21,258 nt of DNA from an uncultured Collinsella sp. (GCA_902465105.1 CABQLM010000033.1:1-21258); one strand, 5' to 3'. Positions 1 through 7,169 are shown, counted from the first letter of the stretch. Made by a program: numbers and translations. The notes: a model not told the origin generated them from the sequence alone.

Positions 1-1
1 C

Positions 2-103
2 CCGCCGATGGGCGGCATCGATTTTTCGCCGGTCGTTGCGATTATTGCGTTGCAGTTGGTGCAAAAGCTGGTTCTGCAGCTTCTTATAGGTATACTCGTA
101 TAG
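2..103 (+). CDS. YggT-family membrane protein, C-terminal end only
   Basis: Only the last 33 codons lie inside the window; the start is off the left edge. The fragment reads PPMGGIDFSP followed by a hydrophobic stretch (VVAIIALQLVQ, then LVLQLLIGILV) and a TAG stop. A G-x-D-x-S-P motif just before the last membrane helix is typical of YggT/Ycf19 proteins, small integral membrane proteins. In Gram-positive bacteria they are commonly encoded between sepF and divIVA in the division-gene cluster. The next gene here is divIVA, 62 bases downstream on the same strand, which supports the assignment and suggests co-transcription. The short length prevents further domain analysis. Confidence 0.7.
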   Translation, partial: PPMGGIDFSPVVAIIALQLVQKLVLQLLIGILV

Positions 104-165
104 AACTGGCTTAGTAACTCACGTCGGGCGCACGGCGCCAAGGCGAAGATAAAGGAGAACTTGTT

Positions 166-843
166 ATGGCTATTACCCCTGCTGACATTCAGGCTCAGAC
201 CTTCTCTGAGGCCAAGCGTGGCTACGATCCCGCCGAGGTCGATGTCTTTCTGGAGACGCTGTCTTCCGAGGTTGACGCTATGCTGGCGAAGATCGTGGAC
301 CTCAAGGGCCGTCTGACCGCCACTGAGCAGCAGCTTGCCGATACGCAGGCTCAGCTTGTTCAGGCTCAGGATGCTGCCGCGCAGGCCGTGCCCGCCGCTC
401 CTGTGGCCGCTCCCGCACCCGACTTCTCCGCTCAGGAGCGCCAGATTTCCGCGGCGTTGATCGCTGCCCAACAGACCGCCGAGAGCATCGTCAACGATGC
501 CAACGAGAATGCTGACCGCATCCGCAACGAGGCCGACGCCAAGGCCCGTGAGGTCATTCGCCAGGCTCTGACCGAGAAGCAGGCCGAGCTCGAGGAGATT
601 GACCGTCTGAAGGCTTCTCGCGAGGAGTTCAAGGCCGAGTACCTTAAGCTCATCCAGCACTTTATGGACGATGCACAGAACTCCTTCCCGGCCGATCTCA
701 TGGCTTCCACGCCGGTCGGTTCCGCTGCTTCTCCCGCGGTGACGATGCCCGCAGCCGAGCCGCTGCCTGTCGCCGAGCCGGTCATTCCCGTGGCCGATCC
801 CTTCGCCCCGATCGATAACTTCGCTGCCGACGATTTGGATTAG
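166..843 (+). CDS. divIVA: DivIVA-domain cell-division/polar growth protein
   Basis: A 225-residue cytoplasmic coiled-coil protein. Residues 1-60 match the DivIVA lipid-binding N-terminal domain: MAITPADIQ at the start, then RGYDPAEVDVFLE, the most conserved block of the family. Residues about 40-70 and 90-165 are charged and heptad-like (coiled coil), separated by an Ala/Pro-rich linker near 75-88. The tail (about 180-225) is Pro/Ala-rich and acidic. DivIVA proteins mark negatively curved membrane at septa and poles and recruit division or growth machinery. The start is fixed by AAAGGAG at 152-158, seven bases before ATG. It follows a yggT-like gene, as at the end of actinobacterial division clusters. 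A strong terminator follows at 873-901. Confidence 0.88.
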   Translation: MAITPADIQAQTFSEAKRGYDPAEVDVFLETLSSEVDAMLAKIVDLKGRLTATEQQLADTQAQLVQAQDAAAQAVPAAPVAAPAPDFSAQERQISAALIAAQQTAESIVNDANENADRIRNEADAKAREVIRQALTEKQAELEEIDRLKASREEFKAEYLKLIQHFMDDAQNSFPADLMASTPVGSAASPAVTMPAAEPLPVAEPVIPVADPFAPIDNFAADDLD

Positions 844-872
844 CATCAGAGCTAGAATCTAGTGTCTTTGAG

Positions 873-901
873 AGGAGCTCGCACTTGCGGGCTCCTTTTT
901 T
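873..901 (+). terminator. Rho-independent terminator after divIVA
   Basis: AGGAGCTCGC (873-882) pairs with GCGGGCTCCT (887-896) as a 10-bp stem with one G-U wobble and an ACTT loop. It runs straight into a T tract to 901. Confidence 0.85.
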
Positions 902-909
902 GTGGCTGT

Positions 910-952
910 AAACAAAACGCCGAGCCCCGCGCGTGGTGGCGCAGAGCCCGGC
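910..952 (-). terminator. Rho-independent terminator after the nitroreductase gene
   Basis: On the minus strand a 14-bp stem (arms at 939-952 and 919-932 on the plus strand, three G-U pairs) with a six-base loop is followed by GTTTTGTTT. It faces the divIVA terminator, so the two convergent genes are separately insulated. Confidence 0.8.
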
Positions 953-999
953 GGACCGGTTGGAGGCCAAAGGTAGATATTAAGGCATGTCCCAATAAA

Positions 1000-1530
1000 C
1001 TACTTAAGGATGAAGTCGGAGAGGGGAATGGTGCGGGCCTCGCGATGCTCGGGGTCGGCGATGTGGTCGGCGGGATAGCCGCAGACGAGCATGTGATAGG
1101 GATAGACGCCCTCGGGCAGGTTGAACTGCTCCATGGCTACCTCAGGCTTAAAATGGCACACCCAGCACGTTCCCAGGCCCTGCTCCTCGGCCTCCATCAT
1201 CATCTGATCGCAAACAATCGAGGTGTCGATAGTGCTGGAGTTCATCTGGTCATACGGACGCACCCAAGCATTATCGGTAACGCTGCAAATAAGGAAAATA
1301 AGCGGCGCTCCAAAGATGGACCCATCACGAGCAAACCGAGGCTGACAAGCAGCGGCCTTCTCCAGCAGCTCGGGCGTATCCAGCACCATCACACGAGAGG
1401 GATGTTTATTGCAAGCAGAAGGAGCAATACGCCCCGCCTCAACAATGGCATCCACCACAGCCTGCTCAACAGAACGATCCTCAAACAAACGACAAGAATA
1501 CCGAGACCGAGCCAAATCAAAATATCCCAT
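1000..1530 (-). CDS. Nitroreductase-family FMN oxidoreductase
   Basis: A 176-residue protein of the nitroreductase superfamily, whose members are FMN flavoproteins that reduce nitro compounds, quinones or related substrates with NAD(P)H. The N-terminal RSRYSCRLFEDRSV is the FMN-phosphate-binding block. APSACNKHP resembles the APSxxNxQP motif, and GLGTCWV near residue 125 is the conserved second FMN/dimer segment. ATG at 1530 is chosen because GGAGGG lies about eight bases upstream and the homologous sequence begins there; in-frame codons further upstream add an atypical hydrophobic extension. The length matches compact, single-domain members. The physiological substrate cannot be read from the sequence. 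It is transcribed alone and ends at its own terminator. Confidence 0.82.
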   Translation of the reverse strand: MGYFDLARSRYSCRLFEDRSVEQAVVDAIVEAGRIAPSACNKHPSRVMVLDTPELLEKAAACQPRFARDGSIFGAPLIFLICSVTDNAWVRPYDQMNSSTIDTSIVCDQMMMEAEEQGLGTCWVCHFKPEVAMEQFNLPEGVYPYHMLVCGYPADHIADPEHREARTIPLSDFILK

Positions 1531-1707
1531 AACCAATCCCTCCAAAGTCAGCAAATCAACCCAAAGCAAAACAAAGGGTACCCAAAGCTCCATTCAGCCA
1601 AACGCTCAGTACAGCTTCAAAGTATCCATTCGGGCATAAAAGTCCGTATCAGCCAAGCCCCAATCGCATTCTGACTGTCAGCCAAGGTTCCCAATGGTGG
1701 TACGCAA

Positions 1708-1791
1708 GGCGAAGGCCCGACACCTATTTACTTTCGAACGACTCTGCCATGCAGCCGGAGTAAGAAAGCAAATAGGTGTCGGGCCTTCGCC
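1708..1791. repeat. Long inverted repeat with 28-bp arms
   Basis: Arms at 1708-1735 and 1764-1791 are reverse complements with a single mismatch, separated by 28 bases. The outer end reads GGCGAAGGCCCGACACC. It lies just beyond the 3' end of the DUF47 gene and upstream of the nitroreductase gene. No T tract follows on either strand, so it is not a standard intrinsic terminator. A non-coding interspersed palindrome or miniature element is the simplest reading. Confidence 0.75.
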
Positions 1792-1818
1792 GATGGGAGG
1801 CGTATTCCCAATTAACCG

Positions 1819-2442
1819 CTAACTGTTCTTCATGACAATCGAATCCACAACATCGGCCACATTCTCGCAGCAGTCGGCGCAGTACTCCAGGAAGGCGTAC
1901 ACGTCACGCCAGGCGATGACCTCGAGCGGGTCCTTGCCGTTGACATGCAGGTTGCGCATGGCGTTGATGTAGAGTTCGTCGGCCTCGGACTCGATCGTGT
2001 TGATCTGGATGACGAGCTCGCGCAGGGTCTTGGACTTGCGGTAGTTGGGCAGCTCGACCATCAGGTCCTTCATGGCACGGCAGGCGTCGGTCACCTTGTG
2101 GGCGATCACGATGGCATCGGGGTGGATGCTCTGGATGTTGGTGAAGTAGACGCGTTGCACGACGCCCTCGATACGATCAAGCACGGTGTCGAGCGAGCAG
2201 CTCATCAGGTCCAGATCCTCGCGCTCAAGCGGGGTGATAAAAGCCGTGAGCAGGGCGTCCTCAAGCTCATGGTGCTTCTTGTCGGCCGCATGCTCGATCG
2301 CGTGCATCTTGTTGAGCATATCGTGAATCTTTGCGGGGTCGAAGTTCTCGAAAATCTTGGTGAGCAGCTCGGCGGCCTGGACGGCAAGGTCGGCGCAGGC
2401 GACGTAGTTGTCGAAGTAGAACGAATCGGGTTTCTTTGCCAT
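1819..2442 (-). CDS. DUF47 / PhoU-like phosphate-transport accessory protein
   Basis: A 207-residue, largely helical protein of the DUF47 (PF01865) family, related to PhoU. Members are encoded beside PiT permeases and are thought to modulate phosphate uptake from the cytoplasmic side. Visible family features are the repeated helical segments containing IEHAADKKHHELEDALLTAFITPLEREDL and, in the second half, INTIESEADELY, whose E/D-rich ExxxD pattern recalls the metal-binding motifs of PhoU. The start is supported by AAGGA seven to twelve bases upstream. It lies 67 bases downstream of the PiT gene on the same strand, almost certainly in one operon. The stop is followed by the long inverted repeat at 1708-1791. 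Confidence 0.88.
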   Translation of the reverse strand: MAKKPDSFYFDNYVACADLAVQAAELLTKIFENFDPAKIHDMLNKMHAIEHAADKKHHELEDALLTAFITPLEREDLDLMSCSLDTVLDRIEGVVQRVYFTNIQSIHPDAIVIAHKVTDACRAMKDLMVELPNYRKSKTLRELVIQINTIESEADELYINAMRNLHVNGKDPLEVIAWRDVYAFLEYCADCCENVADVVDSIVMKNS

Positions 2443-2509
2443 GAGTGGGTCCTTTCGAGGCGAAGACGGGTGGGCGAAGTATTACGGTCCGGATGGACGC
2501 TCGGTTTGA

Positions 2510-3559
2510 CTAGATGAACATCATGAACAGCTTGGCCATGACAAAGCTGATGAGTCCGCAGGCGGGGAAGGTAAAGAACCAGGTGAACATCATGTCCTTG
2601 ACCACGCCAAAGTTGATGGCCGAAAGGCGCTTGACGGCACCGACGCCCATGATGGCGCAGGTCTTGATGTGGGTGGAGGACACGGGGATGCCGGTAAGGG
2701 TGGCAAGCAGCAGGTTTGCGGCGCCTGCGAGGTCGGCAGAGAAGCCCTGGTACTTTTCGAGCTTGACCATGCTCTGGCCGACGGACTTGATGATGCGCTC
2801 GCCGCCTACGCTGGTGCCGATGCCCATGGTGGCCGAGCACAGCAGCATGATCCAGATGGGGATTCCCGCGTTGCCGACGCTAGTCTGGCCGTTGGCGAAG
2901 GCCACGCCTAAAAAGAGCACGCCGATGAACTTCTGTCCATCCTGCGCGCCGTGCATGAAGCTCATGGCCGCGGCGCTCGCGATCTGAGCATATTTAAAGA
3001 AGACGTTGGCACGTCGCCTGTTGGCGGCGGCGAAAAGAATCGAGACGAGCTTGCACAGGATCCAGCCCATGACAAAGCCCAAGCCAATGGAGAGCGCCAG
3101 GCCGTAAATGACCTTCATCCACTCGTGAACATTGACGCTGCTTGCGCCGCCGAGGGCGATGGCGGCACCGGTCAGACCTGCGATGAGGCTGTGGCTCTGC
3201 GAGGTGGGGATGCCAAAACGCGATGCCGTGGCACCGTAGACGACGATGGAGAACAGCGCCGCGCATAGACAGGCGAGTGCCATAGTGCTGTTTCCGCCAA
3301 AGTCGACGATATGTGAGATGGTGTTGGCGACGCTCGCGTTAAAGTGCGTCATGATGAGCACGCCGAGGAAGTTGAATGCGGCGCTCATGAGAATGGCGGC
3401 GCGGGCGGGCATGCAACGCGTAGTGACGCAGGTCGCGATGGCGTTGGGCGCGTCGGTCCATCCATTGACGAAGATGGCGCCGAGCGCGAGGATCACGGTG
3501 ACGGCAAGGACTGGGTTCGACACAATTTGGCCGAGGAAGGTTGAGAACGTTACGTCCAT
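2510..3559 (-). CDS. pit: PiT-family inorganic phosphate permease
   Basis: A 349-residue polytopic membrane protein of the PiT family (PF01384), which imports phosphate with H+ or Na+. The two diagnostic repeats are present: NGWTDAPNAIA at residues 32-42 and MHGAQDGQKFIGV near residue 200, corresponding to the inverted-topology signature GxNDxxN/GxxDxxK. About ten hydrophobic segments are visible, with a hydrophilic loop (ANRRRANVFFK) before the second repeat. The length fits the compact bacterial form. It heads an operon with the DUF47 gene. Its own ribosome site is weak (GAGAAAG), whereas a perfect AGGAGGTGA lies upstream at 3613-3621 before a three-codon frame (see findings). Confidence 0.92.
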   Translation of the reverse strand: MDVTFSTFLGQIVSNPVLAVTVILALGAIFVNGWTDAPNAIATCVTTRCMPARAAILMSAAFNFLGVLIMTHFNASVANTISHIVDFGGNSTMALACLCAALFSIVVYGATASRFGIPTSQSHSLIAGLTGAAIALGGASSVNVHEWMKVIYGLALSIGLGFVMGWILCKLVSILFAAANRRRANVFFKYAQIASAAAMSFMHGAQDGQKFIGVLFLGVAFANGQTSVGNAGIPIWIMLLCSATMGIGTSVGGERIIKSVGQSMVKLEKYQGFSADLAGAANLLLATLTGIPVSSTHIKTCAIMGVGAVKRLSAINFGVVKDMMFTWFFTFPACGLISFVMAKLFMMFI

Positions 3560-3589
3560 ATATGGGCTTTCTCGAAGTTTGCAGACACG

Positions 3590-3621
3590 TTACAAAAACA
3601 TGATAAATCGTATCACCTCCT
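3590..3621 (-). promoter_or_regulatory. Strong Shine-Dalgarno plus three-codon frame ahead of pit
   Basis: On the minus strand AGGAGGTGA (plus positions 3613-3621) is fully complementary to the 16S rRNA tail. Eleven bases later it is followed by ATG TTT TTG TAA (3601 down to 3590). The stop is about 30 bases before the pit start. No longer gene uses this site. Confidence 0.4.
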
Positions 3622-3772
3622 GCGGGTCTCTTTACCGAGTTCTGATGGGAGAAGTGAACTTTTTGGCACTAAAATTGAATATTAGCCCTGTTGACCGCGG
3701 GTGTTCTTTTTGCTAACACGCCATGCGGACACGTGCGCACGCTCCGACACTCCAAAACCACAGTCTGTTCGC

Positions 3773-3802
3773 TTTACAACATGCAAACATGCGTTCGATA
3801 AT
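3773..3802 (+). promoter_or_regulatory. Candidate promoter giving a leaderless mRNA
   Basis: TTTACA (3773-3778), an 18-base spacer and GATAAT (3797-3802) closely match the sigma-70 consensus. The -10 box ends seven bases before ATG 3810, so transcription would start at or next to the start codon. Confidence 0.5.
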
Positions 3803-3809
3803 AGGAGGC

Positions 3810-4148
3810 ATGGAATATCGACAGACAGATGGCAAAACTCGACGCGTGCACAAGCAGTATGTGGACGTTGTGGCTCGCATTCTCGCGGGCGGACAGGTCG
3901 TGCCGGTTACCGTCTGCTGGGTCGACGGTCGCTGTTTTACGATCGACGAGATTGTCTCGTCCACCGGTTTTGGCCTGACGGTTCACGGCATTCGTACGGC
4001 AACCTATAAGGTGCGTTTTGGCGGGCACGCGACCGAGTTGTATCTGGAGGATCAGACGCGCGAACGACCAGATGGCTCGCAGGCGCACGTGATGCGTTGG
4101 TGGGTCTGGGCCTTTGATCGTACGCTCGAGAACGAGCGCCGTAGGTAA
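3810..4148 (+). CDS. Small conserved-type protein of unknown function
   Basis: With ATG 3810 this is a 112-residue soluble protein. The central part (VVARILAGGQVVPVTVCWVD, then GRCFTIDEIV, then a Gly-rich turn, YKVRFGGHATELYLED and a tryptophan-rich RWWVWAF end) alternates hydrophobic residues like a small beta-barrel. It resembles, from memory, short unnamed Firmicutes/Actinobacteria proteins with a WxDGRxxxIDxV core; no function is established for them. Two in-frame ATGs (3723, 3789) would lengthen it by 29 or 7 residues but lack ribosome sites. AGGAGG sits only one base before ATG 3810, too close to act normally, while the -10 placement suggests leaderless initiation. It runs divergently from pit. 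Confidence 0.6.
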   Translation: MEYRQTDGKTRRVHKQYVDVVARILAGGQVVPVTVCWVDGRCFTIDEIVSSTGFGLTVHGIRTATYKVRFGGHATELYLEDQTRERPDGSQAHVMRWWVWAFDRTLENERRR

Positions 4149-4166
4149 GGACGTACGGCATTTGGG

Positions 4167-4188
4167 TACAATGACAGGAATCTTGTCA
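4167..4188 (+). promoter_or_regulatory. Possible -10 box and small palindrome before the BI-1 gene
   Basis: TACAAT at 4167-4172 could be a -10 element about 55 bases before the start at 4227. It overlaps TGACA-N7-TGTCA (4172-4188), which could be an operator or short hairpin. No good -35 is visible. Confidence 0.3.
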
Positions 4189-4226
4189 CCTGCGGCGCTG
4201 TCGTGCGCCTTTTGAAAGGACGAAGT

Positions 4227-4922
4227 ATGAACGATATCCAGGGCTATCAGAACGGCCCCATCGAGACTGGCGCAAGTCGCGCCAAGGAGATGTCGCCGCG
4301 CGCGTACAATCTTGCCATGTCTGCCCTCATCTTCTTGGGCTTTTGCGCCATGGGCGCCGGTGCTTACTTTACGAGCACCATGGCGTTTGCCCGCATGATG
4401 ATGAGCGGGGCCGCCCTGCCACTGGTCTTTGGCTCGTTTATCCTGACTATTGTCGGCATCGTCATGATGTCTGCTGCTGCCAGCAAACAGTCCGTGGGCC
4501 TGTCGCTCGTGGGTTACGTGATCTTTGCGAGCACCTTTGGCCTGACCGCGTCGTTTGGCCTTGCCAACTATGACCTGCCCACCATCAACACCGCTTTTAT
4601 CGCCACCGCTGTCATCACCTTTGTCTTTGGCGCGCTGGGCGTGACCTTCCCCAAGTTTTTCCAGCGTGTGTATGGCATTGGTTTTGGCATTCTGCTTGCC
4701 ACGATTTTGGTCGAGATCGTGCTGATGTTCATGGGCGTTTCGCAGACTGTTACCGACCTGATCGTGATTGTGGTGTTCGCCGGCTTCATCGGCTACGACA
4801 CCTATGTGGCAACGACGGTGCCGCCCACGCTACCCAACGCCGTGCTTATGGCCTCTAACCTGTTCGTGGATATTATCAACGTGTTCCTGCGCATTCTGAA
4901 CATCCTCGGCCGTCGCGATTAA
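4227..4922 (+). CDS. Bax inhibitor-1 / YccA-family membrane protein
   Basis: A 231-residue protein with seven hydrophobic segments at about residues 28-48, 62-82, 90-110, 120-142, 148-170, 175-192 and 207-226. It ends in FVDIINVFLRILNILGRRD, which matches the characteristic end of BI-1/UPF0005 proteins (last helix followed by a charged tail). Bacterial members such as YccA (an FtsH modulator) and BsYetJ (a pH-gated calcium leak channel) sit in the cytoplasmic membrane. The role of this one cannot be narrowed. ATG 4227 is preferred over an earlier in-frame ATG because GAAAGGA precedes it at normal distance. It appears monocistronic, with a terminator at 4972-4997. Confidence 0.85.
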   Translation: MNDIQGYQNGPIETGASRAKEMSPRAYNLAMSALIFLGFCAMGAGAYFTSTMAFARMMMSGAALPLVFGSFILTIVGIVMMSAAASKQSVGLSLVGYVIFASTFGLTASFGLANYDLPTINTAFIATAVITFVFGALGVTFPKFFQRVYGIGFGILLATILVEIVLMFMGVSQTVTDLIVIVVFAGFIGYDTYVATTVPPTLPNAVLMASNLFVDIINVFLRILNILGRRD

Positions 4923-4971
4923 AGCGCGGCATTGCGACGCTTCCTGCCGGACACGGTAAAACGATGCGAAA

Positions 4972-4997
4972 GGCGGTCCTTTGGGGCCGTCTTTTTT
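4972..4997 (+). terminator. Terminator after the BI-1 gene
   Basis: GGCGGTCC (4972-4979) pairs with GGGCCGTC (4984-4991) through a TTTG loop, with two G-U pairs, followed by six T residues. Confidence 0.8.
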
Positions 4998-5062
4998 GTA
5001 TGTGGCGGGGTATCATGGATGGGAAAAGCCGATAGCGACAGCGACAGGAAAGGTGACCACTT

Positions 5063-6160
5063 ATGGCAGACGTCGACAACAGGAACCGTTCTCGTAGGTC
5101 TAATCGATCGGGGCAACCCAATCCCAAGCGCGAGGCGCGTGCCAAGGCCGCCGAGCGCCATGTGGCGGGTATGTCCGAGGCATGTGCCAAGGATATCGAG
5201 CGCTCGCTTGCCGGCGTGCGCGAGTTCGATGGTATGCCTAACGGATTTGTCGCGGCGATGAGGGCCAAGGCCCAAGCGGCGGCTGCCGAGGAGCAGGACG
5301 CCGAGGAAGAGACTGTGGAGGCTGTTGAGGCTGAGGCCGCCGAGGACGAGGCCGCGGTCGACGTTGAGGTTGCCGGGGAGACCACCGAGGAACCCGCTCC
5401 GGTCCTGCCCGAGGTCACCGTGCTCGACGCCTCTGCCACGCAGGTCATTCTAGATAACGGTCGTGGCTACGCGCAGTTCTGCGACATGGCCGTGCTCGCC
5501 TTTGCTTCGTTCACCAACCCGGGCGGTGGCTATATTCAGGGCTATCTGGGTCAGGAGGCCACACTCTGTGCCGATTCGTATCTGTACAACGTCCTCGATA
5601 AGCAGCGTAAGTGGTACGGCGAGAACCGTCGCCGCAACATCAACTGCGAGCTGTACCGCAACCGTGCGCTGGTGGTGCCCGCGGTGCGCTTCGATCGCAA
5701 CCATGTGCACGCCTATGCCGACGTAATCGTTGCCGCTGCACCCAACGCCAAGCGTGCTCGCCAGGAGTATCGCGTGGGTGACGATGCCTTGCTTGACGCC
5801 CTGCGCGACCGCATTCGCTTTGTGCTTGCTGTCTGCGATGAGCTGGGTCGCGAGAAGCTCGTACTGGGTGCTTGGGGCTGCGACAACAACGGCTTTGACG
5901 CCGAGGCCGTGGCCGAGCTCTTCCGCAAGGAGCTCGCATCGGGCGACTTCAAGGTCAAGCAGGTCTTCTTTGCCGTGCCCTCTACGCGCTGGGATGAGGA
6001 TTTTGCCAAGTTCGAGCACGTGCTGGCAAGCTTCCCCGAGCGCAACGAGGAGTCCTATGCCCAGGTTGCCGCACGCGCTGCGGCTGCTCGCGCCGCCGAG
6101 CAGGCTCAAGCTGCCGCCGAGGACGATGAGGACGAGGACGACTGGCGCAAGTACCTGTAA
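5063..6160 (+). CDS. TIGR02452-like microbial PARG domain protein with acidic extensions
   Basis: A 365-residue cytoplasmic protein. Residues about 118-320 match the microbial-type poly(ADP-ribose) glycohydrolase fold (macrodomain-related): AFASFTNPGGGYIQG (GGG at 154-156), then GQEATLCADSYLY, and the late GAWGCDNNGF block. These enzymes remove ADP-ribose chains from proteins. The family signature is GGG-X6-8-QEE with the second Glu catalytic; here Q164-E165-A166 reads QEA, so that Glu is missing. Residues 30-60 (AERHVAGMSEACAKDIERSL) resemble the usual N-terminal helix. An acidic low-complexity stretch (about 74-115) splits it from the core. A second acidic tail (DDEDEDD) precedes the C-terminus. 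AAAGG upstream supports ATG 5063. A strong terminator follows. Confidence 0.78.
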   Translation: MADVDNRNRSRRSNRSGQPNPKREARAKAAERHVAGMSEACAKDIERSLAGVREFDGMPNGFVAAMRAKAQAAAAEEQDAEEETVEAVEAEAAEDEAAVDVEVAGETTEEPAPVLPEVTVLDASATQVILDNGRGYAQFCDMAVLAFASFTNPGGGYIQGYLGQEATLCADSYLYNVLDKQRKWYGENRRRNINCELYRNRALVVPAVRFDRNHVHAYADVIVAAAPNAKRARQEYRVGDDALLDALRDRIRFVLAVCDELGREKLVLGAWGCDNNGFDAEAVAELFRKELASGDFKVKQVFFAVPSTRWDEDFAKFEHVLASFPERNEESYAQVAARAAAARAAEQAQAAAEDDEDEDDWRKYL

Positions 6161-6184
6161 GCGGTGCGCGCGATGTGATATGCC

Positions 6185-6219
6185 AAGCCGACGGGAGGGA
6201 TTGCTCCCGTCGGCTTTTT
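6185..6219 (+). terminator. Terminator after the PARG-like gene
   Basis: A perfect 13-bp stem (AAGCCGACGGGAG, 6185-6197, with its complement at 6204-6216) has a six-base loop and ends in a T tract to 6219. It stops only 19 bases before the next start codon. Confidence 0.88.
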
Positions 6220-6238
6220 ACGGAATGGGGAACTCAAG

Positions 6239-6898
6239 ATGAAAAACGTTCTGTGCTTTGGCGACAGCAATACCTATGGCTATGATCCGGCGGGCATGCG
6301 CGACGGCACCGCGGTGCGCTATGCACACGATGTGCGCTGGTGCGGCGTGGCCCAGCACGACCTAGGCGAGGGTTGGCACGTGATTGAGGAAGGCCTAAAC
6401 GGCCGCACGACGGTGCGCGACGACATGTGCCATCTGGACACCAATCTCAACGGCATCCGCGCGTTGCCGATGCTGCTCGAGTCTCATAAGCCGCTGGACG
6501 CGATCGTGATTATGCTGGGCACCAACGACTGCAAGACGGTCTTTAGCGTGGGGGCTGCCGATATCGCTGACGGTGCCATGGCGCTGATTCGCACCGTCCG
6601 CGCGTTTCCCTGGACCGAAGCCGCGCCCTGCCCGCGTATCCTGCTGATGGCGCCTATCAAGATTAAACCGCAGATTGCCGATGTGTACATGACCGACTTT
6701 GACGAGCACTCCGTCGAGGCCTCGGAGCATTTTGCCGAATACTATGCGTATGCTGCCAAACAGTTTGGCTGCGACTTTTTGAATGCCGCTGATTTTGCCG
6801 AGCCGGGCGATATCGATTATCTGCACATGATGCCCGAAAGCCACGAGAGCTTGGGCCACGCGGTGGCAGCCAAGCTCCAAGAGATGCTCGGAGAATAG
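6239..6898 (+). CDS. SGNH/GDSL-type esterase
   Basis: A 219-residue SGNH hydrolase without signal peptide, so probably cytoplasmic. Block I is FGDSNTYGYDP with nucleophile Ser10. Block II is GLNGRTT (Gly52). Block III is LGTNDCK (Asn96). Block V is D193-YL-H196, the Asp-x-x-His pair that completes the catalytic triad. The GLNGRTT/GTND pattern places it among the acyl-CoA-thioesterase/arylesterase-like members such as those related to TesA and mycobacterial/Agrobacterium arylesterases. They hydrolyse small esters or thioesters; the natural substrate is not visible. The ribosome site is modest (GGGGA about eight bases ahead). It is downstream of a terminator, so it likely has its own promoter or depends on readthrough. 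Confidence 0.85.
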   Translation: MKNVLCFGDSNTYGYDPAGMRDGTAVRYAHDVRWCGVAQHDLGEGWHVIEEGLNGRTTVRDDMCHLDTNLNGIRALPMLLESHKPLDAIVIMLGTNDCKTVFSVGAADIADGAMALIRTVRAFPWTEAAPCPRILLMAPIKIKPQIADVYMTDFDEHSVEASEHFAEYYAYAAKQFGCDFLNAADFAEPGDIDYLHMMPESHESLGHAVAAKLQEMLGE

Positions 6899-6953
6899 CG
6901 CGACCCAAAGCGGTGCAAAAGTTCCCCTTGCGGCGGCTTGTTTCGTTGGTTTG

Positions 6954-7169
6954 TCTTGATCTGTAACAGTTGTAAGGTCGAAAATGGGCTAGATGTTACA
7001 GATCGAGATTATTTAGGTCGATATCGGTCGTTTGTCTCGATCTGTAACATCTAGGGTCGATTTTGCCGAGTTACTGTTACAGATCAAGATTATCGTCTCA
7101 GCGGAATTTGAATGTCTCAATCTGTAACAGGTGGGCCGAAAAATGGGCTCTAACTGTTACAGATCGAGA
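6954..7169. repeat. Array of six alternating inverted 15-mers (three 55-nt palindromes)
   Basis: A 15-nt motif (consensus TCTYGATCTGTAACA) occurs at 6954, 7035 and 7115 in direct orientation and as its complement (TGTTACAGATCRAGA) at 6994, 7075 and 7155. Copies start 40-41 bases apart and alternate strictly. Each direct/inverse pair encloses exactly 25 bases and the pairs are 25-26 bases apart. The enclosed spacers share a GGTCGA-like core. Only positions 4 and 5 of the motif vary. The array fills the gap between the SGNH hydrolase gene and the thiD terminator; no reading frame is convincing here. Confidence 0.9.

Noticed and set aside
862..1674. Plus-strand open frame across the nitroreductase gene
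   Set aside because: It passes through two terminators and reads the complement of a clear nitroreductase. There is no plausible protein family.
1708..1791. Intrinsic terminator of the DUF47 gene
   Set aside because: The stem is long, but neither side has a T tract and the loop is 28 bases, so it is listed as a repeat instead.
6954..7169. CRISPR array
   Set aside because: The repeats are only 15 nt, alternate in orientation, and the intervening segments are partly similar to one another; no cas genes are present.
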